Below, one piece after another: positions 1 to 8,754 of a DNA stretch of 64,000 bases. Under the pieces are notes generated by a model. The model did no database searches. It worked only from the letters and a program-made list of their open reading frames with translations, and was not told the origin of the DNA. Both the position numbers and the translations under genes were made by a program. The stretch comes from Curtobacterium sp. MR_MD2014 (GTDB lineage: Bacteria > Actinomycetota > Actinomycetes > Actinomycetales > Microbacteriaceae): positions 1,860,001 to 1,924,000 of the forward strand of contig NZ_CP009755.1 of NCBI RefSeq assembly GCF_000772085.1. Direction: 5' to 3'. How positions within the stretch are numbered: position 1 is the stretch's first letter; each line of letters opens with the position of its first letter.

Positions 1-237
1 GCCCTGCGCCGACAAGCGGTCGGCGAGGTCGTCCGCGTCGAGCACCCCCACGAGTGCGGCAGCGGCGGCAGCCCGGTCCCGCAGTCGGTCCTCGACCTGT
101 GCACGCAGTCGCGCGCCGAGCACCGCCTCGACCGCGACGACGAGCCCGGCCAGCAGCACCGCGAGCAGCACGAGCACCGCGACCACGGTCCGCAGTCGCA
201 GCGAGGACGTGCGCAGCCGTCGGTCGACCGCGGTCAC
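1..237 (-). CDS. Sensor histidine kinase, N-terminal part only (cut by window edge)
   Basis: Only the first 79 codons are present; the gene runs off the left edge. It begins with GTG, which overlaps the TGA of the response regulator upstream (GTGA), so the two are translationally coupled. The visible protein has a short basic cytoplasmic start, one strongly hydrophobic segment at about residues 17-40 (VVAVLVLLAVLLAGLV), then an Arg/Glu-rich stretch and the start of an extracytoplasmic region. That is the normal opening of a membrane two-component sensor kinase. The HisKA and ATPase domains lie outside the window, so the kinase assignment rests on position directly downstream of an OmpR-type regulator plus this topology. 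The signal sensed cannot be read from this fragment. Confidence 0.75.
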   Translation of the reverse strand, partial: MTAVDRRLRTSSLRLRTVVAVLVLLAVLLAGLVVAVEAVLGARLRAQVEDRLRDRAAAAAALVGVLDADDLADRLSAQG

Positions 238-926
238 GCCGCGCCCCGGTCGACGGAGAGCCGGTACCCGAGCCCGCGGACCGTGTGCACGAGCCGGGGA
301 CCGTGCACCTCCATCTTGCGGCGGAGTGCGCTGAGGTGGACCTCGACCAGGTTCGGCGCGATGTCCTCGTAGCCCCACACCTGCGTCGTGATCTGCCCCT
401 TGGAGACGGTCCGGCCACGGCTCTCGGCGAGGAACCGCAGCAGCCGGAACTCGGTGGCCGTCAGGTCGAGCAGGACGCCGGCGCGTCGCACGGTCGCGCC
501 CTCCGGGTCGAGCACGAGGTCGCCGACCTCGATCACCGACGGGACCCGACCGCGGCGGCGGAGCACGGCCGTGACGCGAGCCACGAGCTCGGCCATCGCG
601 AACGGCTTCACCACGTAGTCGTCGGCCCCCTCGGCGAAGCCGCGCAGCCGGTCGTCGAGCTCGTCGCGGGCGGTCATCATCACGACGGCGGCGTCCGACC
701 GCGTCCGGATCCGTGCCGCGAGCAGGATGCCGCTCGGTCCGGGCAGCATCCAGTCCAGCAGGACGAGGTCGGGAGCGGCGCGGTCGAGGTCCTCGGCGAT
801 CGCCCGGCCGTCGGTGGCCTCGGTCACGACGAACCCCTCGGCGCGCAGGGTCGCGGCCACGGCGGTGCGGAGGGAGTCGTCGTCCTCGACCACCAGGACA
901 CGTGCGGGTGCGTTCACGGCGGACAC
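234..926 (-). CDS. OmpR/PhoB-family two-component response regulator
   Basis: A 230-residue DNA-binding response regulator. The receiver domain (about residues 8-120) shows the acidic pair in VVEDDD, the phosphoacceptor Asp58 in LLDWMLP, the conserved Thr in MMTARD and Lys107 in VVKPF. The C-terminal winged helix (about 130-228) has the family signature around LTATEFRLLRFL and ends with RGLGYRL. Length and architecture match the OmpR/PhoB group. The start is GTG. The cognate kinase follows immediately with a GTGA overlap. The divergent gene at 1067 encodes a secreted or anchored repeat protein, and a direct repeat with 11-bp spacing lies between them, so regulation of that gene and of this operon is likely (inference). 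Inducing signal unknown. Confidence 0.95.
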   Translation of the reverse strand: MSAVNAPARVLVVEDDDSLRTAVAATLRAEGFVVTEATDGRAIAEDLDRAAPDLVLLDWMLPGPSGILLAARIRTRSDAAVVMMTARDELDDRLRGFAEGADDYVVKPFAMAELVARVTAVLRRRGRVPSVIEVGDLVLDPEGATVRRAGVLLDLTATEFRLLRFLAESRGRTVSKGQITTQVWGYEDIAPNLVEVHLSALRRKMEVHGPRLVHTVRGLGYRLSVDRGAA

Positions 927-977
927 GGTAGGTGGGCACTGCCCGCAAGCAGCATGGAGGACGCTGGACGAAGCCTG

Positions 978-996
978 TGCTTCAGTCCTGCTTCAG
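978..996 (+). promoter_or_regulatory. Candidate OmpR/PhoB-type operator: TGCTTCAG direct repeat, 11-bp period
   Basis: TGCTTCAG occurs at 978-985 and again at 989-996, exactly 11 bp apart, in the 140-bp divergent gap between the response regulator and the repeat-protein gene. OmpR/PhoB-family dimers bind head-to-tail half-sites with about 11-bp spacing, so this is a plausible box for the adjacent regulator. The repeat is read directly from the sequence; binding is inference. Confidence 0.5.
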
Positions 997-1066
997 GTTC
1001 GAGCTCGACCGTCGTCCTCGTCGCCGGACCGCCCCGGTCCGCCGACACCGACACGGAAGGCACACC

Positions 1067-1591
1067 ATGCAGGACGAACGACACGACCAGCCCGTCACCG
1101 CGCCCGACCGCCGTCGGCGCACCCTGCGTCGCGTGGGGATCGGTTCCGCGGCCGCCGCGGCGCTGCTCCTCGGCGGGCTCGGCGTCACCGCTGCCGTCGC
1201 GGACGGCTCCGGCGCACCGAGTGCCACGAGCGCACCGACGGGAGCGCCGAGCGGCGCACCGAGTGGTGCACCCTCCGGTGCTCCCACTCCGGGCACGAAG
1301 GGTGCCCCCGGTCCCGGCGCGAAGGGCGCGGAGGGCGCCGCTCCGGCTCCGGGCTGCGTGGCAGCTCCGCCCGCGGCCGGCGACGCCCCGAAGCCGAAGG
1401 ACGGCGCCGTCCCCGCCCCGCCGGAGGGCGCGGACGCCCCGAAGCCGCCCACGGGCTCCGACGCGCCGAAGCCGGAGGAGAGCGACGCACCCACGCCGCC
1501 GAAGGGCACGGACGCCCCGGAGCCGCCGCAGCCGGACCGGGACGGCGGCACGGACGGCTCCGCCACCCCGGCACCGACCTCCGGGTCCTGA
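1067..1591 (+). CDS. Pro/Ala-rich repeat protein with signal peptide or membrane anchor
   Basis: A 174-residue protein of unknown function. The ATG at 1067 is chosen because GGAAGG lies about 7 nt upstream and the longer open frame has no such site. After a basic N-terminus (RRRRTLRR) comes a hydrophobic segment (about residues 24-45) that fits a Sec signal peptide or single anchor. The rest is low complexity: a GAPS repeat, a Gly/Pro/Ala/Lys part resembling collagen-like spacing, then about five DAPKP/DAPTP units separated by about 10 residues. There is one Cys and no sorting (LPXTG) motif. Such sequence suggests an extended wall- or surface-spanning protein. It is divergent from a two-component system, which may control it (inference). 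No homologous family is recognised. Confidence 0.75.
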   Translation: MQDERHDQPVTAPDRRRRTLRRVGIGSAAAAALLLGGLGVTAAVADGSGAPSATSAPTGAPSGAPSGAPSGAPTPGTKGAPGPGAKGAEGAAPAPGCVAAPPAAGDAPKPKDGAVPAPPEGADAPKPPTGSDAPKPEESDAPTPPKGTDAPEPPQPDRDGGTDGSATPAPTSGS

Positions 1592-1608
1592 GCGGGACGA
1601 CCCGGTGC

Positions 1609-1656
1609 GGGAGGCGCGCGTCGTCGGCCGGACGGTCGACGCGTGGCGTGCCTCCC
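1609..1656. terminator. Bidirectional stem-loop between convergent genes
   Basis: GGGAGGC at 1609-1615 pairs with GCCTCCC at 1650-1656, with further GC-rich pairing inside (gcgcg/cgcg arms). It lies between the 3' ends of the repeat protein (1591) and the GAF regulator (1676), so it can serve both transcripts. There is no clear U-tract, as is common in actinobacteria. The GGGAGGC arm recurs in other intergenic hairpins of this window. Confidence 0.6.
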
Positions 1657-1675
1657 GGCCGGGCCGGGTCGCCCG

Positions 1676-2884
1676 TCACGATCCGTCGAGCGCCTCGATC
1701 GCAGCCACCAGGGCCGACCGACGCGGCGACCGCGGCGGCAGGACCGCGAGCAGCGCGCGCAGCACCTGCGCGTCGGCGGCGCCGTCCGCCGTCCGCGCCC
1801 ACGCCTGGAGCGCCTCGACGCCACCGTCGGCGACGAGCGCCTCACGGAACCGCGTCCTGACCCGGTCGCGCAGGTCGTCGACGCCCGGCGAGACGGAACC
1901 GGGCAGGACCGGGCCGACGTACCGGTCGACGGCCTGGAGGCGCGCCCCGCGGTCGAGCGCGGACAGGACGGAGTCGACGTCCGTCCGCAGCCCCTGGAGT
2001 CGGTACGGTCGCGAGGTCACCGTCGCACCGGGGGCGTGCGCCGCGAGCACGCGACGCAGGCGCACCACCTCGGCACGGAGCGTGGTGACGGCACCGCGGT
2101 CGCCGTACACGGCGACCGCCAGGTCCGCCGCCGCGAGGCCGCCGGGCGTCGATGCGAGCACCGCGAGGATCTCCGAGTGCCGTTCCGACAGCCGGACCGT
2201 GCGCCCGTCGGAGGTCAGTGTCGCGGTGTCCGAGCCGAGGAGGGCCAGTCCGACGGCCGGACACGGCGCACCGCGGCCGCGTCCACGGGGCACGTCCCCG
2301 GTCGGTCCGGGGGTGCGGATGCCCTGCACCGCCCGGAGTGCCAGTTCCGCCTCGGCCACCGCGGCCGTGGCGACGAGGAGCGGCAGGGTGTGGCGTTCGA
2401 CCGCGCGCGCATCGCCGGTGATGTCGAGCGCCCCGACGACGGCGCCGGTCGGGTCGTGGAGCGGCACCGCCGTGCACGAGAAGGCCTTGACGGCGGTCGC
2501 CCAGTGCTCGTCCGCGTGGATCTGCACCGCCCGGTCGAGCCGCAGGGCCGTACCGGGCGCGCTCGTGCCGGCGCGCTCCTCCGCCCAGTCCGCACCCGGC
2601 AGGAAGCCCATGTCCTCGGCTGCGCTGCGGGCGGGACGCGCGCCGTCGACCCAGACGAGACGCCCGGCGGCGTCGGTGACGGCGACGACGCACCCCGCGG
2701 ACCGCACGTCGTCGAGCAGCAGCCGCCGCACCACGGGCAGTGCCGTCCCGAGCGGCCCGTGGCGGCGGAGCGCGTCGAGCTCGTCGGGCCCCAGCGCCAG
2801 CGACGGCCGGTCGTCCGGGTCGACCCGGGCACAACGACGCCAGGACGCGGCGACGAGCGGACGCAGCCCCGCGGGTGCGCGCAT
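1676..2884 (-). CDS. GAF-domain transcriptional regulator of the aldehyde dehydrogenase cluster
   Basis: A 402-residue regulator. The N-terminal half (about residues 50-200) is a GAF-type sensor region of the AcoR/DhaR kind (motifs CVVAVTDAAGRLVWVDG, MGFLPGADWAEE, GTALRLDRAVQI, SCTAVPLHDPTGAVVGALDITG). The C-terminal part carries a winged or helix-turn-helix-like segment (LSERHSEILAVLAS...DLAVAVYGD). The sigma-54 AAA+ module and Fis helix of classical AcoR are absent, as is usual for actinobacterial members next to aldehyde dehydrogenase genes. The ATG has a strong GAGGAGG site. It lies 54 bp downstream of the DUF779 gene and is probably co-transcribed with it, suggesting local control of aldehyde oxidation. 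The effector is not identifiable. Confidence 0.85.
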   Translation of the reverse strand: MRAPAGLRPLVAASWRRCARVDPDDRPSLALGPDELDALRRHGPLGTALPVVRRLLLDDVRSAGCVVAVTDAAGRLVWVDGARPARSAAEDMGFLPGADWAEERAGTSAPGTALRLDRAVQIHADEHWATAVKAFSCTAVPLHDPTGAVVGALDITGDARAVERHTLPLLVATAAVAEAELALRAVQGIRTPGPTGDVPRGRGRGAPCPAVGLALLGSDTATLTSDGRTVRLSERHSEILAVLASTPGGLAAADLAVAVYGDRGAVTTLRAEVVRLRRVLAAHAPGATVTSRPYRLQGLRTDVDSVLSALDRGARLQAVDRYVGPVLPGSVSPGVDDLRDRVRTRFREALVADGGVEALQAWARTADGAADAQVLRALLAVLPPRSPRRSALVAAIEALDGS

Positions 2885-2938
2885 CGGGCCTCCTCGTGAC
2901 GAGACGTCCGCCGCGTCGTCGCGGTCGACGGGGCCAGC

Positions 2939-3351
2939 CTACGTCCGGTGGTCCGCGGGGACCAGACCGAGGTCGTCGAGCTCGTCGTCGGTGAGCATGC
3001 GCGACCGCGTGAGGAACCGCTTGCCCTCCGGCACCTCGAGCGAGAAGCCCGCGCCCCGACCGTCGACCACGTCGATCGTCAGGTGCGTGTACTTCCAGTA
3101 CTCGAACTGCGCGCGTGACATCCAGACCTCGACGGGTCCGGTGCCGTCGACGTCGAGCGCACCGAGGAGCACGTCGGCCGGCCCCGTCCGGAACATCCCG
3201 ACCGGGTAGCACATCGGGCTCGACCCGTCGCAGCAGCCGCCGGACTGGTGGAACATGAGCGGCCCGTGCCGAGCGGCGAGGGAGCGCAGGAGCTCCCCCG
3301 CAGCCGGCGTCACCGCGACGCGCGCCGCGGCCGGGCGGTCCGGGTCGGGCA

Positions 3352-3352
<1 letters not shown>
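2939..3352 (-). CDS. DUF779 domain protein
   Basis: A 137-residue protein of the DUF779 family, which is almost always found beside aldehyde dehydrogenases; no biochemical function is established. It starts at ATG 3352, overlapping the TGA of the dehydrogenase as ATGA, so translation is coupled. The Cys-rich motif HQSGGCCDGSSPMCYP (about residues 31-46) and the later FEYWKYTHLTIDVVDGRG are the family hallmarks. The clustered cysteines could bind a metal (inference). A longer open frame upstream lies inside the dehydrogenase and is rejected. The order dehydrogenase, DUF779, GAF regulator fits one operon for aldehyde oxidation. Confidence 0.9.
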
Positions 3353-4893
<1,541 letters not shown>

Positions 4894-4966
4894 GGTGGAC
4901 ACCTTTCGACGACGCTGTCGGTGGCGCTGGTCCAGCACCTGCGGCGACGGTACGACGCCGGGGGTT

Positions 4967-4978
4967 GCAAGCGGTTGC
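4967..4978. promoter_or_regulatory. Candidate operator upstream of aldehyde dehydrogenase (GCAA-N4-TTGC)
   Basis: GCAAGCGGTTGC is an exact inverted repeat (GCAA, 4-bp spacer, TTGC) about 75 bp before the aldehyde dehydrogenase start. GGTTGC is also directly repeated at 4963-4968 and 4973-4978. It lies in the gap between this operon and the divergent membrane gene, where a regulator site would be expected. The match to any known regulator is unproven. Confidence 0.3.
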
Positions 4979-5116
4979 GCCGGGTGGCGACCCCGGGCGG
5001 CGGCGACCGCCCCGGGCGTCCGTGACCTCCCCAGAGCGCCCGCGGCCTCCCCCGGACACCGGCGACCGCCCCCGGGTACCGTCGGTGTCCTCGCGGACCG
5101 AGCGGAAGGGGCACCC

Positions 5117-5689
5117 GTGGACTCTCGCGCCGTGCGGTCCTTCCGTGCGTTCGTCGTCGCCACGGCCGTCGTCGCGATCGTGCTCGGCATCGTGGCCGTC
5201 GTCTGGCCCGCGCCGTCGATCGTGCTCGTCGCCCTCGTCTTCGGCGTCTACCTCGTGGTCGCCGGCACGATGCGCGTGGTCGCCGCGGTCCGCGGGCACG
5301 GGACGTCCGCGGTGTGGCGGTGGACGGCGGGTGCCGTCGGCGGGCTCGTCGGGGTGGCGGGACTCGTCGCGCTCCTCGCTCCCGCCGTCCCGCTCCTCGT
5401 CTACGCGGTGCTGGCCGGGGTGGGGTTCCTCGTGGAGGGCGTCGCCGCGCTCGTCGGTGCCGTCGTGGGCCACCCCGGTTCCTCGCGATCGCCGACCGTG
5501 GTGAGCGGCCTGCTGTCGTGCATCGGCGGCGTGGTCGTGCTCGTCGCGCCGGCGCTCGCGCTGTCGGTCTTCACGGTGTTCTCCGGCATCGCGCTGATCG
5601 GCGTCGGCGCGGCCGCGCTCCTCCTGCTGCCGCCGCGCGCTGCGGTCCGCCGTGAGGCGGTCGGCACCGGTCGCACCGACCGGCGGTGA
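5117..5689 (+). CDS. DUF308 (HdeD-like) integral membrane protein
   Basis: A 190-residue membrane protein. The GTG at 5117 is chosen because GGAAGGGG sits 6 nt upstream; a TACCGT -10-like hexamer lies at 5077-5082. The upstream extension of the open frame is Arg/Pro-rich and not credible. Five to six hydrophobic segments, arranged in pairs with short Gly-rich turns ([25 protein letters not shown] and a similar second half), are the DUF308/HdeD repeat pattern. HdeD of E. coli is linked to acid resistance, but the function of actinobacterial members is unknown. It is transcribed divergently from the aldehyde dehydrogenase operon and converges on the VIT1-type transporter. Confidence 0.8.
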   Translation: MDSRAVRSFRAFVVATAVVAIVLGIVAVVWPAPSIVLVALVFGVYLVVAGTMRVVAAVRGHGTSAVWRWTAGAVGGLVGVAGLVALLAPAVPLLVYAVLAGVGFLVEGVAALVGAVVGHPGSSRSPTVVSGLLSCIGGVVVLVAPALALSVFTVFSGIALIGVGAAALLLLPPRAAVRREAVGTGRTDRR

Positions 5690-5736
5690 GGGTCGCCAGC
5701 CCCGACGACCGGTGACCGCCGACCGGGTGCCGACTC

Positions 5737-5807
5737 CGCGCTGCCGGTCCCGAACAGCAGGCCTGGCCGGGTGACGGCTACGCGCTGCCCGTCCCGAACA
5801 GCAGGCC
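5737..5807. repeat. 27-bp direct repeat duplicating the 3' end of the VIT1-type gene
   Basis: The 27 bp at 5737-5763 recur at 5781-5807 with one mismatch, 44 bp apart. The second copy is the last coding segment of the minus-strand transporter gene (stop at 5778-5780); the first lies just beyond it. This looks like a local tandem duplication of the gene end. No other structure was found in this 88-bp gap. Confidence 0.8.
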
Positions 5808-6854
5808 GAGGCCGTACGTCACGACGGCAGCGCCGAAGCCGATCGCGAGCTGGCGCAGCGCCCGCCGCAGCGGCGACGCGCCGCTGAGCACGCCGACGAC
5901 CGCGCCGGTGCCGAGGAGCGCGATGCCGACCAGCACGGCCGCGAGCACGATCGCCGGCCAGCCCTCGAGCCCGAACAGGTACGGCAGCACGGGGATGATC
6001 GCGCCCGAGGCGAAGAAGCAGAAGCTCGACACCGCCGCACTCGTGCCGCTCCCCACCGCCTCGTGGTCGTCGGTCGCGGCGGCTGCCGAGACCGTTCGAC
6101 CGCCGAGGACCTCGGCCGCGTGCTCCTGCGCCGCGGCCTCGTCCATGCCCCGGGCCCGGTAGACCAGCGCGAGCTCGTTCGCGTCGACGTCGAGGTCGGC
6201 CACCGCGCGCCCGGCCTCGGGGTGGGGTGCGGAGGCGTCGAGCAGCTCGCGTTGGGACCGCACCGAGACGTACTCCCCCGCCCCCATGGACAGCGCGCCG
6301 GCGAGCAGCCCGGCGATGCCGCTGAGCAGCACGAAGTGCCGATCGGCGCCCGAGGCACTGATGCCGATGATCAGCGCGAGGTTCGAGACGAGTCCGTCGT
6401 TGGCGCCGAACACCGCTGCGCGGAAGGTGCCGGACAACCGCATGCGCCCGCGGTTCGCGAGGCCGCGGACGACCTCGCCGTGGATCCGCTCGTCGGCCGC
6501 CATGCGCGCGGTCGCGTCGTCGTCGTCGGCGTAGGGCGAACGGTCCTCGGCACGCTGCATGAGCGCCAGGACGAACACGGAACCGAACCGCTTCGCGAGC
6601 GCGGCGAGGACCCGGGTGCGGAGGCTGCCGCGGAGCGGCCGCCCGACGTCGTCACCGAGCAGGTCGAGCCAGTGCTGCTCGTGCCGACCCTCGGCGTCGG
6701 CGAGTGCGGCCAGGATCTCGCGTTCCTCACCGGTCCTGCGGGTCGACAGGTTCCGGTAGACCGCGGCCTCCGCCCGCTCGTCCGCCAGGTAGCGGCGCCA
6801 GCGGCGGACGTCCGCTGCGGTGGGTGCGGTGGGGCGGTCGTCCTGGAGGCTCAC
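5778..6854 (-). CDS. Ferritin-like domain fused to VIT1/CCC1-family Fe/Mn transporter
   Basis: A 358-residue two-part protein. Residues about 10-140 form a ferritin-like four-helix domain with Glu/His metal motifs (DERAEAAVY, EGRHEQHW, DERIHGEVV). The rest is a VIT1/CCC1 membrane domain with FGANDGLVSNLALIIG, the acidic MGAGEYVSVRSQREL helix and three further hydrophobic segments. The same architecture occurs in MbfA-type exporters, which move iron (or Mn) out of the cytoplasm; transport here is inferred from that. The GTG start at 6854 is chosen because the domain begins soon after it and AGGAT lies upstream; the longer frame runs into repeat DNA. It stands alone, probably with its own promoter in the repeat-rich gap. 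Confidence 0.88.
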   Translation of the reverse strand: MSLQDDRPTAPTAADVRRWRRYLADERAEAAVYRNLSTRRTGEEREILAALADAEGRHEQHWLDLLGDDVGRPLRGSLRTRVLAALAKRFGSVFVLALMQRAEDRSPYADDDDATARMAADERIHGEVVRGLANRGRMRLSGTFRAAVFGANDGLVSNLALIIGISASGADRHFVLLSGIAGLLAGALSMGAGEYVSVRSQRELLDASAPHPEAGRAVADLDVDANELALVYRARGMDEAAAQEHAAEVLGGRTVSAAAATDDHEAVGSGTSAAVSSFCFFASGAIIPVLPYLFGLEGWPAIVLAAVLVGIALLGTGAVVGVLSGASPLRRALRQLAIGFGAAVVTYGLGLLFGTGSA

Positions 6855-6933
6855 AGCACCGATCCTGCCCGCTCGGCCCGACGCGCGGTCGCGCCGCACC
6901 GCGGGTGGCCGGTTCCTGCGTGTCGAGACCGCC

Positions 6934-7014
6934 GCCGCCGTCCCGACGAGACGCCGCCGTCCCCACGAGACGCCGCCGTCCCGACGAGACGCCGCCGGAT
7001 CCGACGGCGTCTCG
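6934..7014. repeat. Three 19-bp tandem repeats leading into a 10-bp perfect palindrome
   Basis: Within the 315-bp gene-free gap 6855-7169, the 19-bp unit GCCGCCGTCCCGACGAGAC occurs three times head to tail (6934-6952, 6953-6971, 6972-6990), with a single C/G difference in the middle copy. The end of copy three forms the left arm of an inverted repeat: CGAGACGCCG (6985-6994) and CGGCGTCTCG (7005-7014) around a 10-nt loop. Apart from this and the terminator at 7091-7154, nothing gene-like is seen in the gap. Confidence 0.9.
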
Positions 7015-7090
7015 CTCGCTCCGGCCCGTCTCGCGGCGACGCCGGCGTGTCGGCACGCCGGTGACTCGACGCGACGCACGGGCGGACACG

Positions 7091-7154
7091 CGACAGGGCG
7101 CGGACCGGAGGCCGTGCGCGGTGTCGCGCCGTGCCTCCCGTCCGCGCCCTGTCG
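7091..7154 (-). terminator. Long stem-loop terminator downstream of pyk
   Basis: Arms 7091-7112 and 7133-7154 (22 bp each) are complementary at 21 of 22 positions around a 20-nt loop, starting 16 nt beyond the pyk stop. It is one of the strongest hairpins in the window and contains a GGAGGC/GCCTCCC pair shared with other intergenic stem-loops. Confidence 0.8.
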
Positions 7155-7169
7155 GCGTGGTGACCGGGG

Positions 7170-8615
7170 TCAGTCCCGCACGTAGGCGGGAGCCGCCTCG
7201 GCGTGCGCGTCGCCGACGCGGTGCACGCGCAGGTCGTTCGTCGACCCCTCGAGTCCGGGGGGCGAACCGGCCGTCACGATGACCCGGTCGCCGGGGGCGG
7301 CGAGGCCGTTCGCGAGCAGCACGTCGTCGACCTGCGAGAACAGCTCGTCGGTGTGCGTCTTGCGCTCCACGAGGAACGAGCGGACACCCCAGGTGAGCGC
7401 CATGCGGCGACGCGTGGCCTCGTTCGGGGTGAAGGCGATGATGGGCAGGCCGTGGCGCAGTCGGGACATGCGGCGGGCCGAGTCGCCGGACTCGGTGAAG
7501 ACGCAGAGGTACGACGCCTCGGTGAACTCGGCGATCTCGACCGCGGCGAGCGTGATCGCGCCACCGAGCGTGCGCGGCTTCGTGCCGAGCGGCGCGATGC
7601 GCTCGAGGCCGTGGTCCTCGGTCGACTCGACGATGCGGGCCATGGTGCGGACCGTCTGCACCGGGTACTCGCCGACGCTGGTCTCGCCCGAGAGCATGAC
7701 GGCATCCGCGCCGTCGAGGACGGCGTTCGCGACGTCGGAGGTCTCGGCGCGGGTCGGGATCGGCGACGAGATCATCGACTCGAGCATCTGCGTCGCGACG
7801 ATGACCGGCTTCGCCATGCGACGGGACAGCTCGACGGCGCGCTTCTGCACGATCGGGACGGCCTCGAGCGGGAGCTCCACGCCGAGGTCACCACGGGCGA
7901 CCATGATGCTGTCGAAGGCGTCGATGATCTCCTCGAGGGCGTCGACGGCCTGCGGCTTCTCGACCTTGGCGATGATCGGGAGGCGCTTGCCCTCCTCGTC
8001 CATGATCTCGTGGGCGCGGACGACGTCCGAGGCGTTGCGGACGAACGACAGCGCGATGAGGTCGGCGCCCTGACGGATCGCCCAGCGGAGGTCCGCCTCG
8101 TCCTTCTCGCTCAGCGCGGGGACGTTGACGGCGACGCCGGGCAGGTTGATGCCCTTGTTGTTCGAGACCGTACCGGCGACGACGACCTCGGTGCGCACAC
8201 GCACGCCGTCGGTGTCGAGCACGCGCAGGCGCACACGGCCGTCGTCGATGAGCAGCGGGTCACCGGGCTTGACGTCCTGCGGCAGGCCCTTGAACGTCGT
8301 GCCGCAGATCTCCTTCGAGCCGGGGACGTCCTCGGTCGTGATCGTGAAGACGTCACCGACCGCGAGCTCGTGCGGACCGTCGGCGAACTTCGCCAGACGG
8401 ATCTTCGGACCCTGCAGGTCGACGAGGATCGCGACCGGCTTGCCGAGGTCCTCCGCGGCGCGACGGACGTTCTCGTAGTTGGCCTCGTGGACGCTGTAGT
8501 CACCGTGGCTGAGGTTGAGGCGGGCGACGTCGACGCCCGCTTCGATGATCTCCTTGACGGTCTCGTAGTCCGACGTAGCCGGACCGAGCGTCGAAACGAT
8601 CTTTGCGCGTCTCAA
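7170..8615 (-). CDS. pyk: Pyruvate kinase
   Basis: A 481-residue pyruvate kinase catalysing phosphoenolpyruvate + ADP to pyruvate + ATP, the last step of glycolysis. It starts with TTG at 8615, with GAAGGA 8 nt upstream, giving the conserved opening MRRAKIVSTLGPAT. Motifs: LNLSHGDY, the active-site Lys segment IIAKVEKPQAV, MVARGDLGVELP (metal and substrate), and the TSDVANAVLDGADAVMLSGET loop. Full length for the bacterial single-gene enzyme. It is monocistronic by appearance: a terminator follows at 7091-7154, and the preceding gltD ends with its own hairpin. Confidence 0.98.
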   Translation of the reverse strand: MRRAKIVSTLGPATSDYETVKEIIEAGVDVARLNLSHGDYSVHEANYENVRRAAEDLGKPVAILVDLQGPKIRLAKFADGPHELAVGDVFTITTEDVPGSKEICGTTFKGLPQDVKPGDPLLIDDGRVRLRVLDTDGVRVRTEVVVAGTVSNNKGINLPGVAVNVPALSEKDEADLRWAIRQGADLIALSFVRNASDVVRAHEIMDEEGKRLPIIAKVEKPQAVDALEEIIDAFDSIMVARGDLGVELPLEAVPIVQKRAVELSRRMAKPVIVATQMLESMISSPIPTRAETSDVANAVLDGADAVMLSGETSVGEYPVQTVRTMARIVESTEDHGLERIAPLGTKPRTLGGAITLAAVEIAEFTEASYLCVFTESGDSARRMSRLRHGLPIIAFTPNEATRRRMALTWGVRSFLVERKTHTDELFSQVDDVLLANGLAAPGDRVIVTAGSPPGLEGSTNDLRVHRVGDAHAEAAPAYVRD

Positions 8616-8676
8616 TGGATTCCTTCGTGTGGTGGGTGGTGCCGGTTTCCGCGCTGTGGGGCCGCGCGGAACGAGA

Positions 8677-8714
8677 GCAGGCCACCAGCACCCTATCGAG
8701 TGCCGGTGGCCTGC
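8677..8714 (-). terminator. Stem-loop terminator downstream of gltD
   Basis: GCAGGCCACC (8677-8686) pairs perfectly with GGTGGCCTGC (8705-8714), with an inner GCAC/GTGC pairing. It lies 41 nt past the gltD stop and before the pyk start, separating the two transcription units. Confidence 0.75.
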
Positions 8715-8754
8715 TGCTCATCGGTGGACCGGTGTTCCGGGGGCGTTCACGGCG

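Noticed and set aside
54-3209. Very long plus-strand open frame (1051 codons) over the first 3 kb
   Set aside because: It is Arg/Pro-rich, antisense to the response regulator, GAF regulator and DUF779 genes, and arises from high GC; no domain or ribosome site.
6934-6990. CRISPR-like array (three 19-bp units)
   Set aside because: Units are directly adjacent with no spacers, and no cas genes are present.
6855-7169. Possible small gene in the pyk-VIT1 gap
   Set aside because: Open frames there follow the tandem repeats in every reading frame; no start with a ribosome site and no conserved-looking sequence.
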